DNA of 64,000 nucleotides from Salinilacustrithrix flava (GTDB lineage: Bacteria; Actinomycetota; Acidimicrobiia; Acidimicrobiales; Salinilacustritrichaceae), in contig JAMYFF010000004.1 of NCBI GenBank assembly GCA_024128875.1, positions 62,001-126,000 on the forward strand. Reading direction: 5' to 3'. Positions 8,757-17,518 of this stretch are shown here, one piece after another. The stretch's first letter is position 1. Every line of letters starts with the position of its first letter. The position numbers and the translations under genes are program-made. The notes under the pieces are model-generated. The model did no database searches, was not told the origin of the DNA, and saw nothing but the letters and a program-made list of their open reading frames with translations.

Positions 8757-10576
8757 GCGACGAAGCAAAGGACAGGTTCGCCGACCAACGGATGCCCCGC
8801 CGCGGATTCGGCTTCGGGCAGATCGGCGAGCTCGTCGGGCATGTCCGTTGGCTGCTCGGTGAGCGTCAGCGGTGGGTGCTCGCCCTGCCGTTGCTCAGTG
8901 TGGTGGCCGCTGCAGCGGAAGTGCTGCTGCTGGTGGCAATCGTGCGGTCGCTGCTGCTGCTCGTCGACGAAAGCTCGACTGCCCAGATCTCGCTCGGCCC
9001 GATTGACGGGAACCTCTCCTCCAACCAGCTGCTCGGTCTTGCCGCCGCTGGCGCCCTCGTGTCCATGACCGTGCGCCTGCTGGACAGCGTCGTCGTCGGG
9101 CGGCTGAGCGCACGGGCTGCGGCCTATGCGCGAACCCGTCTGATCGATTCGTACTTCGCCGCCGACTGGCGCGAGATGTTGAGGTTTCGGGCCGGGCACC
9201 TGCAGCAGCTCCTCGGCACCAACGTCCAGTCCGCCTCGGGCTCCGTGCCGCTGCTCGGCACCATGCTGTCGGCCCTGATCAACCTGCTGGTGTACGGGAC
9301 CTTCGTCGCTGTGTCCTCGCCGCTGGTGGGGGCGGTGTTCGTTGCGCTCGGCGCGACGATCGTCTCGCTCTTCTCGGTGCTGCGTCGACGGACCAAGGTG
9401 ATCTCCCGGCGCTCGCAAGAGTCGGTCCGTGAGGTGCAGCTCCTCTCCACCTCTCTCTCGTCACTCAACCGAGAGCTACAGCTCTTCGACGTGCAGGATG
9501 CGGCTCGGCGGGAGCTGGAGTCCGCGAACGGCCGCGCTCGCGCTTCGCTCGCCCGGTTGCGGACGATCCAACGGGCGATACCCAGCCTGTTCCAGCAGAG
9601 CATCTTGCTCGGGGTGGTCGGGGTGATCGTCATCGCACGGGAGCTGGAGATCGATGCAACCAGCTTCGGTACCGCAGCGATCCTCGCCGTGCGCTCGCTC
9701 TCCTACCTCCAGCAGCTGAACAGCAGCACGCAGGCCTACGTGGAGTCCGGGCCCTACCTCGCCGAGATCCGTGACGCAGTCGACCTGCACGAGACGGTCG
9801 TGCGTCGGCGTGGCACCCGACAGCTCGAGTCGGTGGACCAGCTCGAGCTGGACGGCGTCGGCTTCGCCTACGACGACGCCCAGGTGCTGTCGGACGTCAC
9901 CGTCCGGCTCCAGCCCGGTGACTGGCTTGGCGTCGTCGGCCCATCCGGCGGTGGGAAGACGACCATGGCGACCCTGCTCGCCGGACTGCTCGAGCCGAGC
10001 GTCGGGCAGTACAGCGTGAACGGCGTCGACGCTCGTGAGTTCACCGCGGCATCGTGGGCATCCACGTTCTCCCTGCTCTCCCAGGAACCCGTGCTCATCC
10101 GCGGGTCGCTGGCCGACAACATCCGATTCTTCCGAGCCGGCAGCCAGGCGGATGTCGAGCGCGCCGCCGAGCGTGCTGCCATCGCCGCCGACATTCGAGC
10201 CCTCCCTGATGGGTGGGGGACCCAGGTCGGCGATGGGCAAGCGAGCCTCTCAGGTGGTCAGCGCCAGCGGGTGGCCCTTGCACGCGCGCTGTACGGCGAG
10301 CCTCGGGTGTTGATCCTCGACGAGCCGACGAGTGCGCTCGACGCCGTCAACGAGCGACTCATCGAGGAGTCCCTCTTCGCGCTCGGCCCGGATGCGATCG
10401 TGATCGTCGTGTCGCACCGTCCGTCGTTGCTCGGGCACTGCAACCGCTTCCTGGTGGTCGAGGACGGTCGGGTGGTGGCCGACGGCAGTCGCGACGACGT
10501 GGATGTCGAGCGACACGTCGGTGTGATCCCCACGCAGGCAGGCTTCGTGACCGACCAGGACTCCGGGGGTCGTTGA
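8753..10576 (+). CDS. ABC transporter, fused permease and ATPase (MsbA/Wzk-type exporter)
   Basis: A 607-residue half-transporter that dimerises to export a lipid-linked substrate. The first ~330 residues hold the membrane domain, with hydrophobic spans around LALPLLSVVAAAAEVLLLVAIV, LGLAAAGALVSMTVRL, MLSALINLLVYGTFVAV and SILLGVVGVIVIA. The ATPase domain (about 360-600) has Walker A GPSGGGKTT, Q-loop LLSQEPV, signature LSGGQRQRVALARAL, Walker B VLILDEPTSALD and H-loop VSHRP. Its place between glycosyltransferase genes, coupled by a GTGA overlap to the GT4-NodB gene, suggests it flips the lipid-linked oligosaccharide made here, as Wzk/PglK do. No Wzx or Wzy is visible in the window, which fits an ABC-dependent flipping route. 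A peptide exporter is the alternative. Confidence 0.88.
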   Translation: MSDEAKDRFADQRMPRRGFGFGQIGELVGHVRWLLGERQRWVLALPLLSVVAAAAEVLLLVAIVRSLLLLVDESSTAQISLGPIDGNLSSNQLLGLAAAGALVSMTVRLLDSVVVGRLSARAAAYARTRLIDSYFAADWREMLRFRAGHLQQLLGTNVQSASGSVPLLGTMLSALINLLVYGTFVAVSSPLVGAVFVALGATIVSLFSVLRRRTKVISRRSQESVREVQLLSTSLSSLNRELQLFDVQDAARRELESANGRARASLARLRTIQRAIPSLFQQSILLGVVGVIVIARELEIDATSFGTAAILAVRSLSYLQQLNSSTQAYVESGPYLAEIRDAVDLHETVVRRRGTRQLESVDQLELDGVGFAYDDAQVLSDVTVRLQPGDWLGVVGPSGGGKTTMATLLAGLLEPSVGQYSVNGVDAREFTAASWASTFSLLSQEPVLIRGSLADNIRFFRAGSQADVERAAERAAIAADIRALPDGWGTQVGDGQASLSGGQRQRVALARALYGEPRVLILDEPTSALDAVNERLIEESLFALGPDAIVIVVSHRPSLLGHCNRFLVVEDGRVVADGSRDDVDVERHVGVIPTQAGFVTDQDSGGR

Positions 10577-10582
10577 CGGGCC

Positions 10583-11716
10583 ATGGCACTTGACGGTGAC
10601 GGTGCAGGGAAGCCGATCCGAGTCCTGTGGCTCTCGAAGGGACTCGGTCCCGGCGGCGCAGAACGCCTCCTGCTGTCGTTCGCCCGAGCCGGAGACCAGC
10701 GCCGATTCGCCTTCCACGCCGCGCACCTGCTGCCGGGGAAGAGTCAACTGGCGGAGCCGCTTCGTGCGGCCGGCATCGACGTCACATGCCTGGATGGACC
10801 TCAGATCGCGGACCTCCGGTGGCTGGGTCGGTTCCGTTCCCTCCTGCTGCGTGAGCGCATCGACGTCGTGCACGTCCACTCGCCGCTCGTGGCCGCATTC
10901 GTCCGACCGGTGGTGATGACCGTGCGACCTCGGCCAGCCCTCGTCAGCACCGCACACAACATGTGGCCGTCCTTCCATGTCGCCACTCGGGCACTCGACC
11001 GCTTGACGGCGTCGTTGGACGATCACCTCTTCTCGGTGTCAGAGCCGGTGCACGACAGCCTCCCTGGCCGGCTCCGAGTCCGGAGTGAGGTACTCGTCCA
11101 TGGGGTCGACGTCAACGAGATCGAGCAGCGGCGGAAGGAGCGCGACCACGGCAGAGCGGCCCTCGGCGTCGAGGGCAAGCGGGTGGTTCTCGCGGTGGCG
11201 AACCTTCGTGCGGACAAGGACTACCCGAACCTGTTCGATGCGGCCGAGCGGGTGCTGGGTGACCACGACGACGTGGTGTTCCTCGCCATCGGGCAGGGAC
11301 AGATGGAGGCCGAGCTGCGGACCGATCTCGCCCGGCGGGGTCTCGGTGATCGGTTCCGCATGCTCGGCTACCAGGAGGATCCCATCCGGCACCTCGTCGC
11401 TGCTGACGTGTTCACGCTGGCCAGCCGCCACGAGGGACTGCCGATCTCGCTGTTGGAGGCGCTCGCCGCAGGACTGCCCGCTGCGGTGACCGCCGTCGGG
11501 GGCGTCCCTGACGTCATCACCGATGGCGTCGAGGGACGCCTCGTCCCGTCACAAGATCCGACCGCCCTCGCCGAGGCCATCAGCGAGCTTCTCGAGCCGG
11601 AGACCTGCGCACGGATGTCTGCGGCCGCCAGCGAGAGGGCTCGTGACTTCGGCATCGTCCGGGCGGTCGAGCGGCAGCAGGCGGTCTACGAACAGCTCGC
11701 AGCCAGGCGTGGCTGA
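10583..11716 (+). CDS. Glycosyltransferase family 4
   Basis: 377-residue GT-B glycosyltransferase. The N-terminal Rossmann half begins VLWLSKGLGPGGAERLLLSFA, and the inter-domain VSTAHNMWPSFHVAT is followed by NP-type VSEPVHDSLPGRL. The C-terminal nucleotide-sugar domain has VLAVANLRADKDYPNLFDAA and the E-x7-E stretch RHEGLPISLLEALAAGLPAAV. It lies 6 bp after the ABC transporter gene, and its TGA shares one base with the ATG of the asparagine-synthase-like gene (TGATG), so it is inside the same operon. Donor and acceptor unknown. Confidence 0.9.
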   Translation: MALDGDGAGKPIRVLWLSKGLGPGGAERLLLSFARAGDQRRFAFHAAHLLPGKSQLAEPLRAAGIDVTCLDGPQIADLRWLGRFRSLLLRERIDVVHVHSPLVAAFVRPVVMTVRPRPALVSTAHNMWPSFHVATRALDRLTASLDDHLFSVSEPVHDSLPGRLRVRSEVLVHGVDVNEIEQRRKERDHGRAALGVEGKRVVLAVANLRADKDYPNLFDAAERVLGDHDDVVFLAIGQGQMEAELRTDLARRGLGDRFRMLGYQEDPIRHLVAADVFTLASRHEGLPISLLEALAAGLPAAVTAVGGVPDVITDGVEGRLVPSQDPTALAEAISELLEPETCARMSAAASERARDFGIVRAVERQQAVYEQLAARRG

Positions 11717-13620
11717 TGTGTGGCATCGCCGGGCTCCTTGGCGTCACGGGTGACACCGACCGTGCTGCTGTGGTCGGGGGCATGTGCTCGGTGCAGACGC
11801 ATCGAGGCCCTGACGACGACGGCCTCTGGCACGACGACGCCTCCCACTGCACGCTCGGGCACCGTCGCCTCTCGATCATCGACCTGTCGCCCACCGGCAG
11901 CCAGCCCATGGTGTCGGCTGACGAGCGGTGGGTGGTGTCGTTCAACGGCGAGATCTACGACCACCGCAGCCTCCGCTCGGAGCTGGAGGCTGGCGGTCAC
12001 CGGTTCCGGGGGACGAGCGACACCGAGGTCCTGGTCGAAGCGATCGCGGCCTGGGGGTTCGAACCCGCGTTGTCCCGCTTGAACGGCATGTTCGCCATCG
12101 GCGCGTTCGACCGTCGCGAACGCAAGCTGCACCTGGCCCGCGACCCTTTGGGGGAGAAGCCGCTCTACTGGGTGGACATCGACGGTGGGATCGCCTTCGC
12201 GTCGGAGCTGGGCGCACTGCGGCGCTGCCCCGGCGTGCCGAACAACATCGATCAGCGCAGCATCGCGCTCTACTTCCGCCTCGGCTACATACCCGCCCCG
12301 TTCACGGCGCTGACCGGTGTCCGCAAGCTGGCGGCAGGTCACCGGCTCGAGGTGCGGCTCGGCGAGCCCCCGGCCGTGACCCCCTACTGGGACGCCACGG
12401 CGCTGCTCGGCCGGCAGCGCCTGCCGGAGGAGGAGTCCTTCGCAGAGATCGAGCGCCTCCTCACCGACTCCGTGCGCCTGCGGCTCGATGCCGACGTGCC
12501 GGTCGGCGTGTTCCTGTCCAGCGGAGTTGACTCCACCTGCATCGCTGCGCTCGCTACGCAGGTGACCGACCGGGTCCGCACCTTCACCGTCGGCTTCGAC
12601 GAACCCTCGGTCGACGAGTCGGACCACGCTGCGGAGATCGCACGTCACCTCGGCACCGAGCACCACACGCTGTCCGTGTCGGCCGATGCCGGGCTCGACC
12701 TGGTCGACTTGATCGCTCCGACCTACGGCGAGCCGTTCGCCGACCCGTCCGCCCTCCCCACGATGCTGTTGAGCAGCGCCGCTCGCGAACACGTGACCGT
12801 GTGCCTGTCGGGGGACGGCGGCGACGAGGTCTTCGGTGGGTACAACCGGTACCTGCTGGGTTCGGCCGCCTGGGATCGAGTGGGTCGAATGCCGGCGCCG
12901 CTCCGGCGTGCCGGCGCCGCGGCCGTCGAGCGCATCGACCCCGCGTGGGCGGACCGCCTGCTCCGTCCCGACCGTGGACCTCGTGCGCTGCGCATCCGCA
13001 ACGCCGGCGACAAGCTCGAACGGCTCGCCACGCTCCTCCGTACGAAGGACGAGCTCGACCTCGCCCAGCGCCTGGTCGCCGTCTGGCCGGATCGGTTGCC
13101 CGTCGAAGCCGATCCCCATGCGACGGTGTTCGACCACCCGCCAGCCGCGCTCGCCGGCCACGACGTCGTCGAGGAGCTGATGTACCTCGACACGGTCACG
13201 ACGCTGCCCGACCAGATGCTGACCAAGGTCGATCGGGCATCCATGAGGTCTTCTCTCGAGGTGCGCGTGCCGCTGCTCGACCCACGCGTCGTCGCTGCGG
13301 CTTGGCGAGCGCCCGACTCTCAGCGCCTGTCCGACGGGCAGACCAAGCGAGCGCTCCGGCGGATCGCTGCCGCGCACGTGCCTCGGGAGGTGCTCGACCG
13401 GCCCAAGATCGGCTTCGATCCGCCGCTCGGCCGATGGCTCCGTGGTCCCCTCCGCCCGTGGGCCGAGGACCTCCTCGCTCCTGCGGCGATCGAGCGGCAC
13501 GGCCTGGACGTCGACGTCGTGCGGCCGCTCTGGAATCGCTATCTCATCGGGAGGCCGTCGGACTACCGGGTCTGGTCCGTACTGATGTACCAGGCATGGG
13601 CGGAGCAGGCTGCAACATGA
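11716..13620 (+). CDS. asnB: Glutamine-hydrolysing asparagine synthase-type amidotransferase
   Basis: 634 residues, the normal AsnB length. Translation starts MCGIAGLLGV, placing the catalytic N-terminal nucleophile cysteine at position 2; the glutaminase domain (to about residue 210) includes HRGPDDDG and FNGEIYDH. The synthase domain has the PP-loop VFLSSGVDSTC for ATP and the CLSGDGGDEVFGGY stretch, then LTKVDRASMRSSLEVRVPLLD. In surface-polysaccharide loci such enzymes often amidate a uronic acid or similar rather than make free asparagine, and its position between a GT4 gene and a PRTase-HAD fusion favours that reading. It could still be the organism's asparagine synthetase. It is the last tightly coupled member of the operon beginning near 3.2 kb. 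Confidence 0.88.
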   Translation: MCGIAGLLGVTGDTDRAAVVGGMCSVQTHRGPDDDGLWHDDASHCTLGHRRLSIIDLSPTGSQPMVSADERWVVSFNGEIYDHRSLRSELEAGGHRFRGTSDTEVLVEAIAAWGFEPALSRLNGMFAIGAFDRRERKLHLARDPLGEKPLYWVDIDGGIAFASELGALRRCPGVPNNIDQRSIALYFRLGYIPAPFTALTGVRKLAAGHRLEVRLGEPPAVTPYWDATALLGRQRLPEEESFAEIERLLTDSVRLRLDADVPVGVFLSSGVDSTCIAALATQVTDRVRTFTVGFDEPSVDESDHAAEIARHLGTEHHTLSVSADAGLDLVDLIAPTYGEPFADPSALPTMLLSSAAREHVTVCLSGDGGDEVFGGYNRYLLGSAAWDRVGRMPAPLRRAGAAAVERIDPAWADRLLRPDRGPRALRIRNAGDKLERLATLLRTKDELDLAQRLVAVWPDRLPVEADPHATVFDHPPAALAGHDVVEELMYLDTVTTLPDQMLTKVDRASMRSSLEVRVPLLDPRVVAAAWRAPDSQRLSDGQTKRALRRIAAAHVPREVLDRPKIGFDPPLGRWLRGPLRPWAEDLLAPAAIERHGLDVDVVRPLWNRYLIGRPSDYRVWSVLMYQAWAEQAAT

Positions 13621-13669
13621 CGGAACGCAATCGGCGAATCCGAGTGGGACCTCCGGGTACGTTGACCCG

Positions 13670-14701
13670 ATGGCGGGAGCCCCGGCGTCACGACTGAACT
13701 TCCGGAACATCGCTCAGCTGAGCGACCAGGTGCTCGCATGGTCACGCGAACTACCCCGTGACATCGAGCTCGTCGTCGGCATCCCGAGGAGCGGATTACT
13801 GGTTGCGAACCTACTGGCGGTCTATCGCAACATCCCGATGGCCGACCTCGATGGGTTCCTGGCCGGCCGGTGCTTGACGACTGGTCGGACCCATCCTCCT
13901 GAGCATTGGCGTGAGGCCGGAATGGACGTCGAGCGGTTCCTCCAGTCGCCTCGCGATGTGTTCGTCGTCGACGACGCGACGTCCTCCGGTGACAGCATCC
14001 AGACGGCACGTCGACTCGTGAGCGAAGCCGCTCTGCCGCACCGGGTGCGCTACGGATCGGTCTACGTCAATGACGTCGGCCTCGCGATGGTCGACGAGCA
14101 CCGCGAGCTGCTGACGAGCCCAATGGCCTTCGAGTGGAACATCCTGCACAACGCGGTGCTGAAGGATGCGTGCCTCGACATGGATGGCGTCCTCTGCTTC
14201 GATCCCAGTCGAGAACAGGACGACGACGACGAGCGGTACCGAGACTTCCTGGCGAACGCGCAGCCGCTGCTGAAGCCCAGCCGGAAGGTCAAGTACATCG
14301 TCACCAGTCGGTTGGAGAAGTGGCGGAACGAGACCGAAGCGTGGTTGAAGCGCAACGGCGTCGAATTCGATGAGCTCGTCATGCTCGATCTCCCGGACCT
14401 GTCCACGCGAAGGGAGCTGCGCAGCCGGAGTGCGTTCAAGGCGGACGTGTACCGGGAGTCCAACGCAGCGATCTTCGTCGAGAGCAGCCTCCGACAGTCG
14501 GTCGAGATCGCGAACCTCGCCAAGCGTGACGTGCTGTGCGTGGACACGATGCAGCTGATCAGTCCTGGTTCGCTCCCGACGGCCAGGCCGAGTTCCCAGT
14601 TCCTGGACGTGAACCGGGTGAGCCCCCTTCGCCGTGCGGCACGAGCCGCCCTGCCCACCCCCGCCAAGCAGGTGATCCGCAGGATTCGCAACCTGCGGTG
14701 A
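13670..14701 (+). CDS. Fusion protein: phosphoribosyltransferase domain plus HAD-like phosphatase domain
   Basis: 343 residues. The N-terminal ~160 residues are a type I phosphoribosyltransferase: VVGIPRSGLLVANLLA fits the PRPP pyrophosphate loop, and VFVVDDATSSGDSIQ is the PRPP 13-residue signature. The C-terminal part (about 165-320) looks like a HAD hydrolase: motif I in CLDMDGVLCFDP (DxDGV), motif II in YIVTSRLEKW, a lysine in SAFKADVYRES for motif III and an acidic FVESS. The chain ends with a basic tail (RRIRNLR). It starts 50 bp after asnB, in the same direction. PRTase domains in glycan loci make phosphoribosyl units (as in decaprenyl-phosphoryl-ribose formation, where a phosphatase removes the 5-phosphate). 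A PRTase joined to a HAD phosphatase would do both steps in one protein; that function is my inference. Confidence 0.72.
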   Translation: MAGAPASRLNFRNIAQLSDQVLAWSRELPRDIELVVGIPRSGLLVANLLAVYRNIPMADLDGFLAGRCLTTGRTHPPEHWREAGMDVERFLQSPRDVFVVDDATSSGDSIQTARRLVSEAALPHRVRYGSVYVNDVGLAMVDEHRELLTSPMAFEWNILHNAVLKDACLDMDGVLCFDPSREQDDDDERYRDFLANAQPLLKPSRKVKYIVTSRLEKWRNETEAWLKRNGVEFDELVMLDLPDLSTRRELRSRSAFKADVYRESNAAIFVESSLRQSVEIANLAKRDVLCVDTMQLISPGSLPTARPSSQFLDVNRVSPLRRAARAALPTPAKQVIRRIRNLR

Positions 14702-14760
14702 GTCGGTGTTGCCCGTGGGGCAAGAGACATGTCGGCAGCGAGACCACTGCTGCAACCTTC

Positions 14761-15373
14761 TCAGGCGCGGTAGCGCTCGATGAACTCTTCGATGTCGGCG
14801 TCTGTGAGCGCGTGTGCGCGGTCACGGACAATGGCCTCCGGCCAGTCCCACCAGGCGATCTCTTGCATCGCTTGGGCCTGCTCGGGGCTCATCCGTCGGC
14901 CGATCAAGGAAGCGGGAGAGCCCCCGACGATTGCATACGGTTCCACGTCACGAGTCACCACCGCGCCAGCTCCGATGACGGCGCCATCGTGGATGGTGAC
15001 GCCTCCGAGGACCATGGAACCCCGGCCGATCCATACGTCCTACGGTGATGTCGCCCTTGCTCCATGGTTCGCCGCCCGCGTCGGGATCCTCGAGGCCGAG
15101 CTTGCGGTAGAGGGGGTAGCTTGCTGGGCTGTCGAGCCTGTGGTTCCCGCCCGGCATGAACACGACGTCCTTCGCGATCGCCGTGTACGCGCCGATGATC
15201 ACACGAGCAGTGTCCCCGGGGTAGTAGTCGACGAAGGGCAGCGTCGGGTACGTGCGATGCCCCACGGTGAGGACACCGGCTCTGACCAGGGCGGCACTCG
15301 GGGGCGGCGGGGTGATGGCTGCGCCGAGGCGTCGACGAGTCCGCCGGAGCAGATACCGCAGCAGATCCCCCAC
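14761..15373 (-). pseudogene. Hexapeptide-repeat O-acetyltransferase gene, frameshifted
   Basis: A left-handed beta-helix acetyltransferase (CatB/maltose-acetyltransferase type) is split between two frames. From GTG 15373 the chain reads GAYTAIAKDVVFMPGGNHRLD, then [11 protein letters not shown], after which the frame is lost. The continuation [20 protein letters not shown] appears in another frame and runs to the stop at 14761 with [15 protein letters not shown], the expected active-site end of the family. The lesion lies at about 15037-15042 and equals a 2-base loss (or 1-base gain). Joined, the product would be about 200 residues, full length for the family. It would have O-acetylated the exopolysaccharide. 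A single lesion could be a sequencing error, so whether it is dead is uncertain. Confidence 0.72.
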
Positions 15374-15403
15374 GAGTCGAACCTATACAGCGGCGACTCG
15401 GGT

Positions 15404-16468
15404 CTACTCGCGGAGTCTCGCGATGCGTGCGGAGCGGGTGATCACACCGGCCCACTGAACGGCCACTGGTCCGATGTCGAATCGCTCCAGGCATCGGCGC
15501 CGTGCCGCAAGTCCTACCGACTGACCCGCGACGATCGCCTTGTCGGCGGCGGCCATGAGTTCGTCGTCGTCGCCCGGCGTAACGAGCCATCCGGTCTCGC
15601 CCTGTTCGATGACGGATGCCAAGCCGCCCACGTCGCTGGCCACCACCGGCAGGCCGCTCAGCCCCGCTTCGATGGCGACGGCGGGGACGCCCTCAGTGTC
15701 GCTCGGGACGATCAGGACATCTGCGGCGGCGAGGGCCTGGTGCGGCGTTGACGTCGGACCGAGGACCGAGACGTTCGCGAGGCCCGCCGCCTCATCACCG
15801 AGCTGGTCGCGCATCGGTCCGTCGCCGACCACCACCACGTGCAGCTCCGGCCGAGCCCGGGCGAGGGTGAGGGCGCGCTCGGGTCGCTTCTCGAGACTCA
15901 AGGCGCCGAGGAAGAGCACGACGGATGCGTCGCTCGGGAGACCGAGCTCCGCACGTGCCGTTCGTCGACCAAACTCGTCGATCATGGGGAAGGCGGCCGC
16001 GTCCACCGCGTTCGGGATCGTCGCGATCTCGCTGGTCACGCCCCGCGTTCGCAGCGTGTTGGCGGCCGAGGGGAAGAGGGCCACCACTGTGTCCGCGCGG
16101 TTGAGCAGCAGCGTCGTCTGGCGACGCTTGAGTCCGGATGACGACCAGTAGGCCGGGTCGCCGATGCTTCGGTACACGAAGGGCGTGATCCCCGCGCACG
16201 CGATGGCGCACGCCGGCAGGGCGGTGGATCCGTGGGCGATGACGACGTCGTGGGTCTTGGCCTGCTGACGCAACGGTCCGAGGCTCCGCCACCAGCGACC
16301 GGCGCCGAGGGGCTCCGCCGGGACGGTCGCGGTCGACGTGGACCGCGTGAGGCTGACGACCGTCGATTCCCAGCCGAGCTGCTCGAGCGCGGTCGCGAGG
16401 TCGATGGCGAAGACCTCGGCCCCCCGCCGGTCGTTCGAGGCGAGGACGTGGAGCACCCGTCGCCTCAT
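15404..16468 (-). CDS. Glycosyltransferase family 4
   Basis: GT-B glycosyltransferase of about 354 residues from ATG 16468 (an in-frame GTG at 16492 is possible; the longer open frame to 16546 has no family similarity). The N-terminal domain begins RRVLHVLASNDRRGAEVFAI. The C-terminal domain shows VVLFLGALSLEKRPERALTLA, VVVGDGPMRDQL and the E-x7-E motif DTEGVPAVAIEAGLSGLPVVA, then a helix closing back on the N-domain. It is on the minus strand upstream of the frameshifted acetyltransferase with ~30 bp between, so the two form a short unit of opposite direction inside the locus. Confidence 0.88.
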   Translation of the reverse strand: MRRRVLHVLASNDRRGAEVFAIDLATALEQLGWESTVVSLTRSTSTATVPAEPLGAGRWWRSLGPLRQQAKTHDVVIAHGSTALPACAIACAGITPFVYRSIGDPAYWSSSGLKRRQTTLLLNRADTVVALFPSAANTLRTRGVTSEIATIPNAVDAAAFPMIDEFGRRTARAELGLPSDASVVLFLGALSLEKRPERALTLARARPELHVVVVGDGPMRDQLGDEAAGLANVSVLGPTSTPHQALAAADVLIVPSDTEGVPAVAIEAGLSGLPVVASDVGGLASVIEQGETGWLVTPGDDDELMAAADKAIVAGQSVGLAARRRCLERFDIGPVAVQWAGVITRSARIARLRE

Positions 16469-16547
16469 CGGGCCGGTCGAGGTCTCGGACACGGTTCGGC
16501 AGCGTACGGGCCGACCATGCGAACGATGTCGGAGGGGTCCGGCCAAG

Positions 16548-17501
16548 ATGGTGGCGATGAGCGGTCAATCCCGACCTGGCGAGGAGCTCGACGTGGCGCC
16601 GCTCGACGTCGCTTCGCACATCGAAGCCGTCGTCGCGCTCGGCGCCCGGTCGCTGCAGTGGGTCGGTGACGAGCGCGACCGGGCCTTCGTGCGCTGGAAG
16701 CACGTCGAGAACCCGTTCGGTGCATCGCCGGCCTGGGGCGCGTGGGAAGGCCGACGCCTCGTCGCCTTCCGCACCCTGCTGCAGTGGAGGCTCGGCCGCG
16801 ACGGGCAAGACCTCCGCGTGGTCCGTGCCGTGGACACCGCCACCGATCCCGACCACCAGGGCCGGGGGCTGTTCCGACGGCTGACGACGCAGGCGGTCGA
16901 GGAGCTGACGGCCGACGGTGTCGACGCGGTGTTCAACACCCCGAACGACCAGAGCCGGCCCGGCTACCTGAAGATGGGATGGGTGGAGCTCGGCCGGCCG
17001 ACCCTGCTGGTGCAGCCGTCGTCACCGACGGCGCTGGCCCGCATGCTGCGCGCCCGGGTGCCGGCGGCGCTGTGGTCGGAGCCGGTGACCTACGGCGAGG
17101 CCGCCGTCGACGTGGCCGATCAGCTGCGCCCCGCCGACATCGAGCAGTGGGCGACGCCACGCACCACCGAGCACCTCGCCTGGCGCTACGGGTTCGAGCC
17201 GCTCCACTACCGCGCCATCGAGGTCAAGGGCGGCCACGCCGTGTTCCGGGTCCGCCGGCGGGGACCGCTGCGCGAGGTCGCCATCGTCGACTGGCTGTCC
17301 GACCAGCCAGATCCGGCCGCGGTGTTCCGCCTGGTGCGGGCATGTGGTGACTACGCCGTGGCGATCGGGCTCGGCCCCCGGCACGGGTTCGTCCCGGTGC
17401 CGCGACAGGGTCCGATCGTCACGTGGCGGACGCTGGCCAACCCCGTGGTGCCGGCCTTCGGTGATGTCGGCTTCGCGCTCGGCGACCTCGAGCTGTTCTG
17501 A
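16548..17501 (+). CDS. GNAT family N-acetyltransferase
   Basis: About 317 residues. I choose ATG 16548 because GGAGGGG lies 10 bases upstream; ATG 16557 is equally in frame, and the open frame back to 16338 is antisense to the GT4 gene. The first ~150 residues form a GNAT domain: HIEAVVALGARSLQWV, the core strand LRVVRAVDTATDPDHQGRGL with the acetyl-CoA loop (D-x-x-x-Q-G-R-G), LFRRLTTQAVEEL, and NDQSRPGYLKMGWVELGRP. The C-terminal half is a second degenerate acyltransferase-like fold (WRYGFEPLHYRAIEVK), as in eukaryotic NMT-like or Eis-type tandem GNATs. Its promoter region lies in the space divergent from the GT4 gene. Confidence 0.8.
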   Translation: MVAMSGQSRPGEELDVAPLDVASHIEAVVALGARSLQWVGDERDRAFVRWKHVENPFGASPAWGAWEGRRLVAFRTLLQWRLGRDGQDLRVVRAVDTATDPDHQGRGLFRRLTTQAVEELTADGVDAVFNTPNDQSRPGYLKMGWVELGRPTLLVQPSSPTALARMLRARVPAALWSEPVTYGEAAVDVADQLRPADIEQWATPRTTEHLAWRYGFEPLHYRAIEVKGGHAVFRVRRRGPLREVAIVDWLSDQPDPAAVFRLVRACGDYAVAIGLGPRHGFVPVPRQGPIVTWRTLANPVVPAFGDVGFALGDLELF

Positions 17502-17518
17502 CACCGTCCGGGGGATCG

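Noticed and set aside
12040..12075. tRNA-like GGGGGTTCGAACCCGCG
   Set aside because: No acceptor, D or anticodon arms fit around it, and it lies inside asnB coding sequence in frame.
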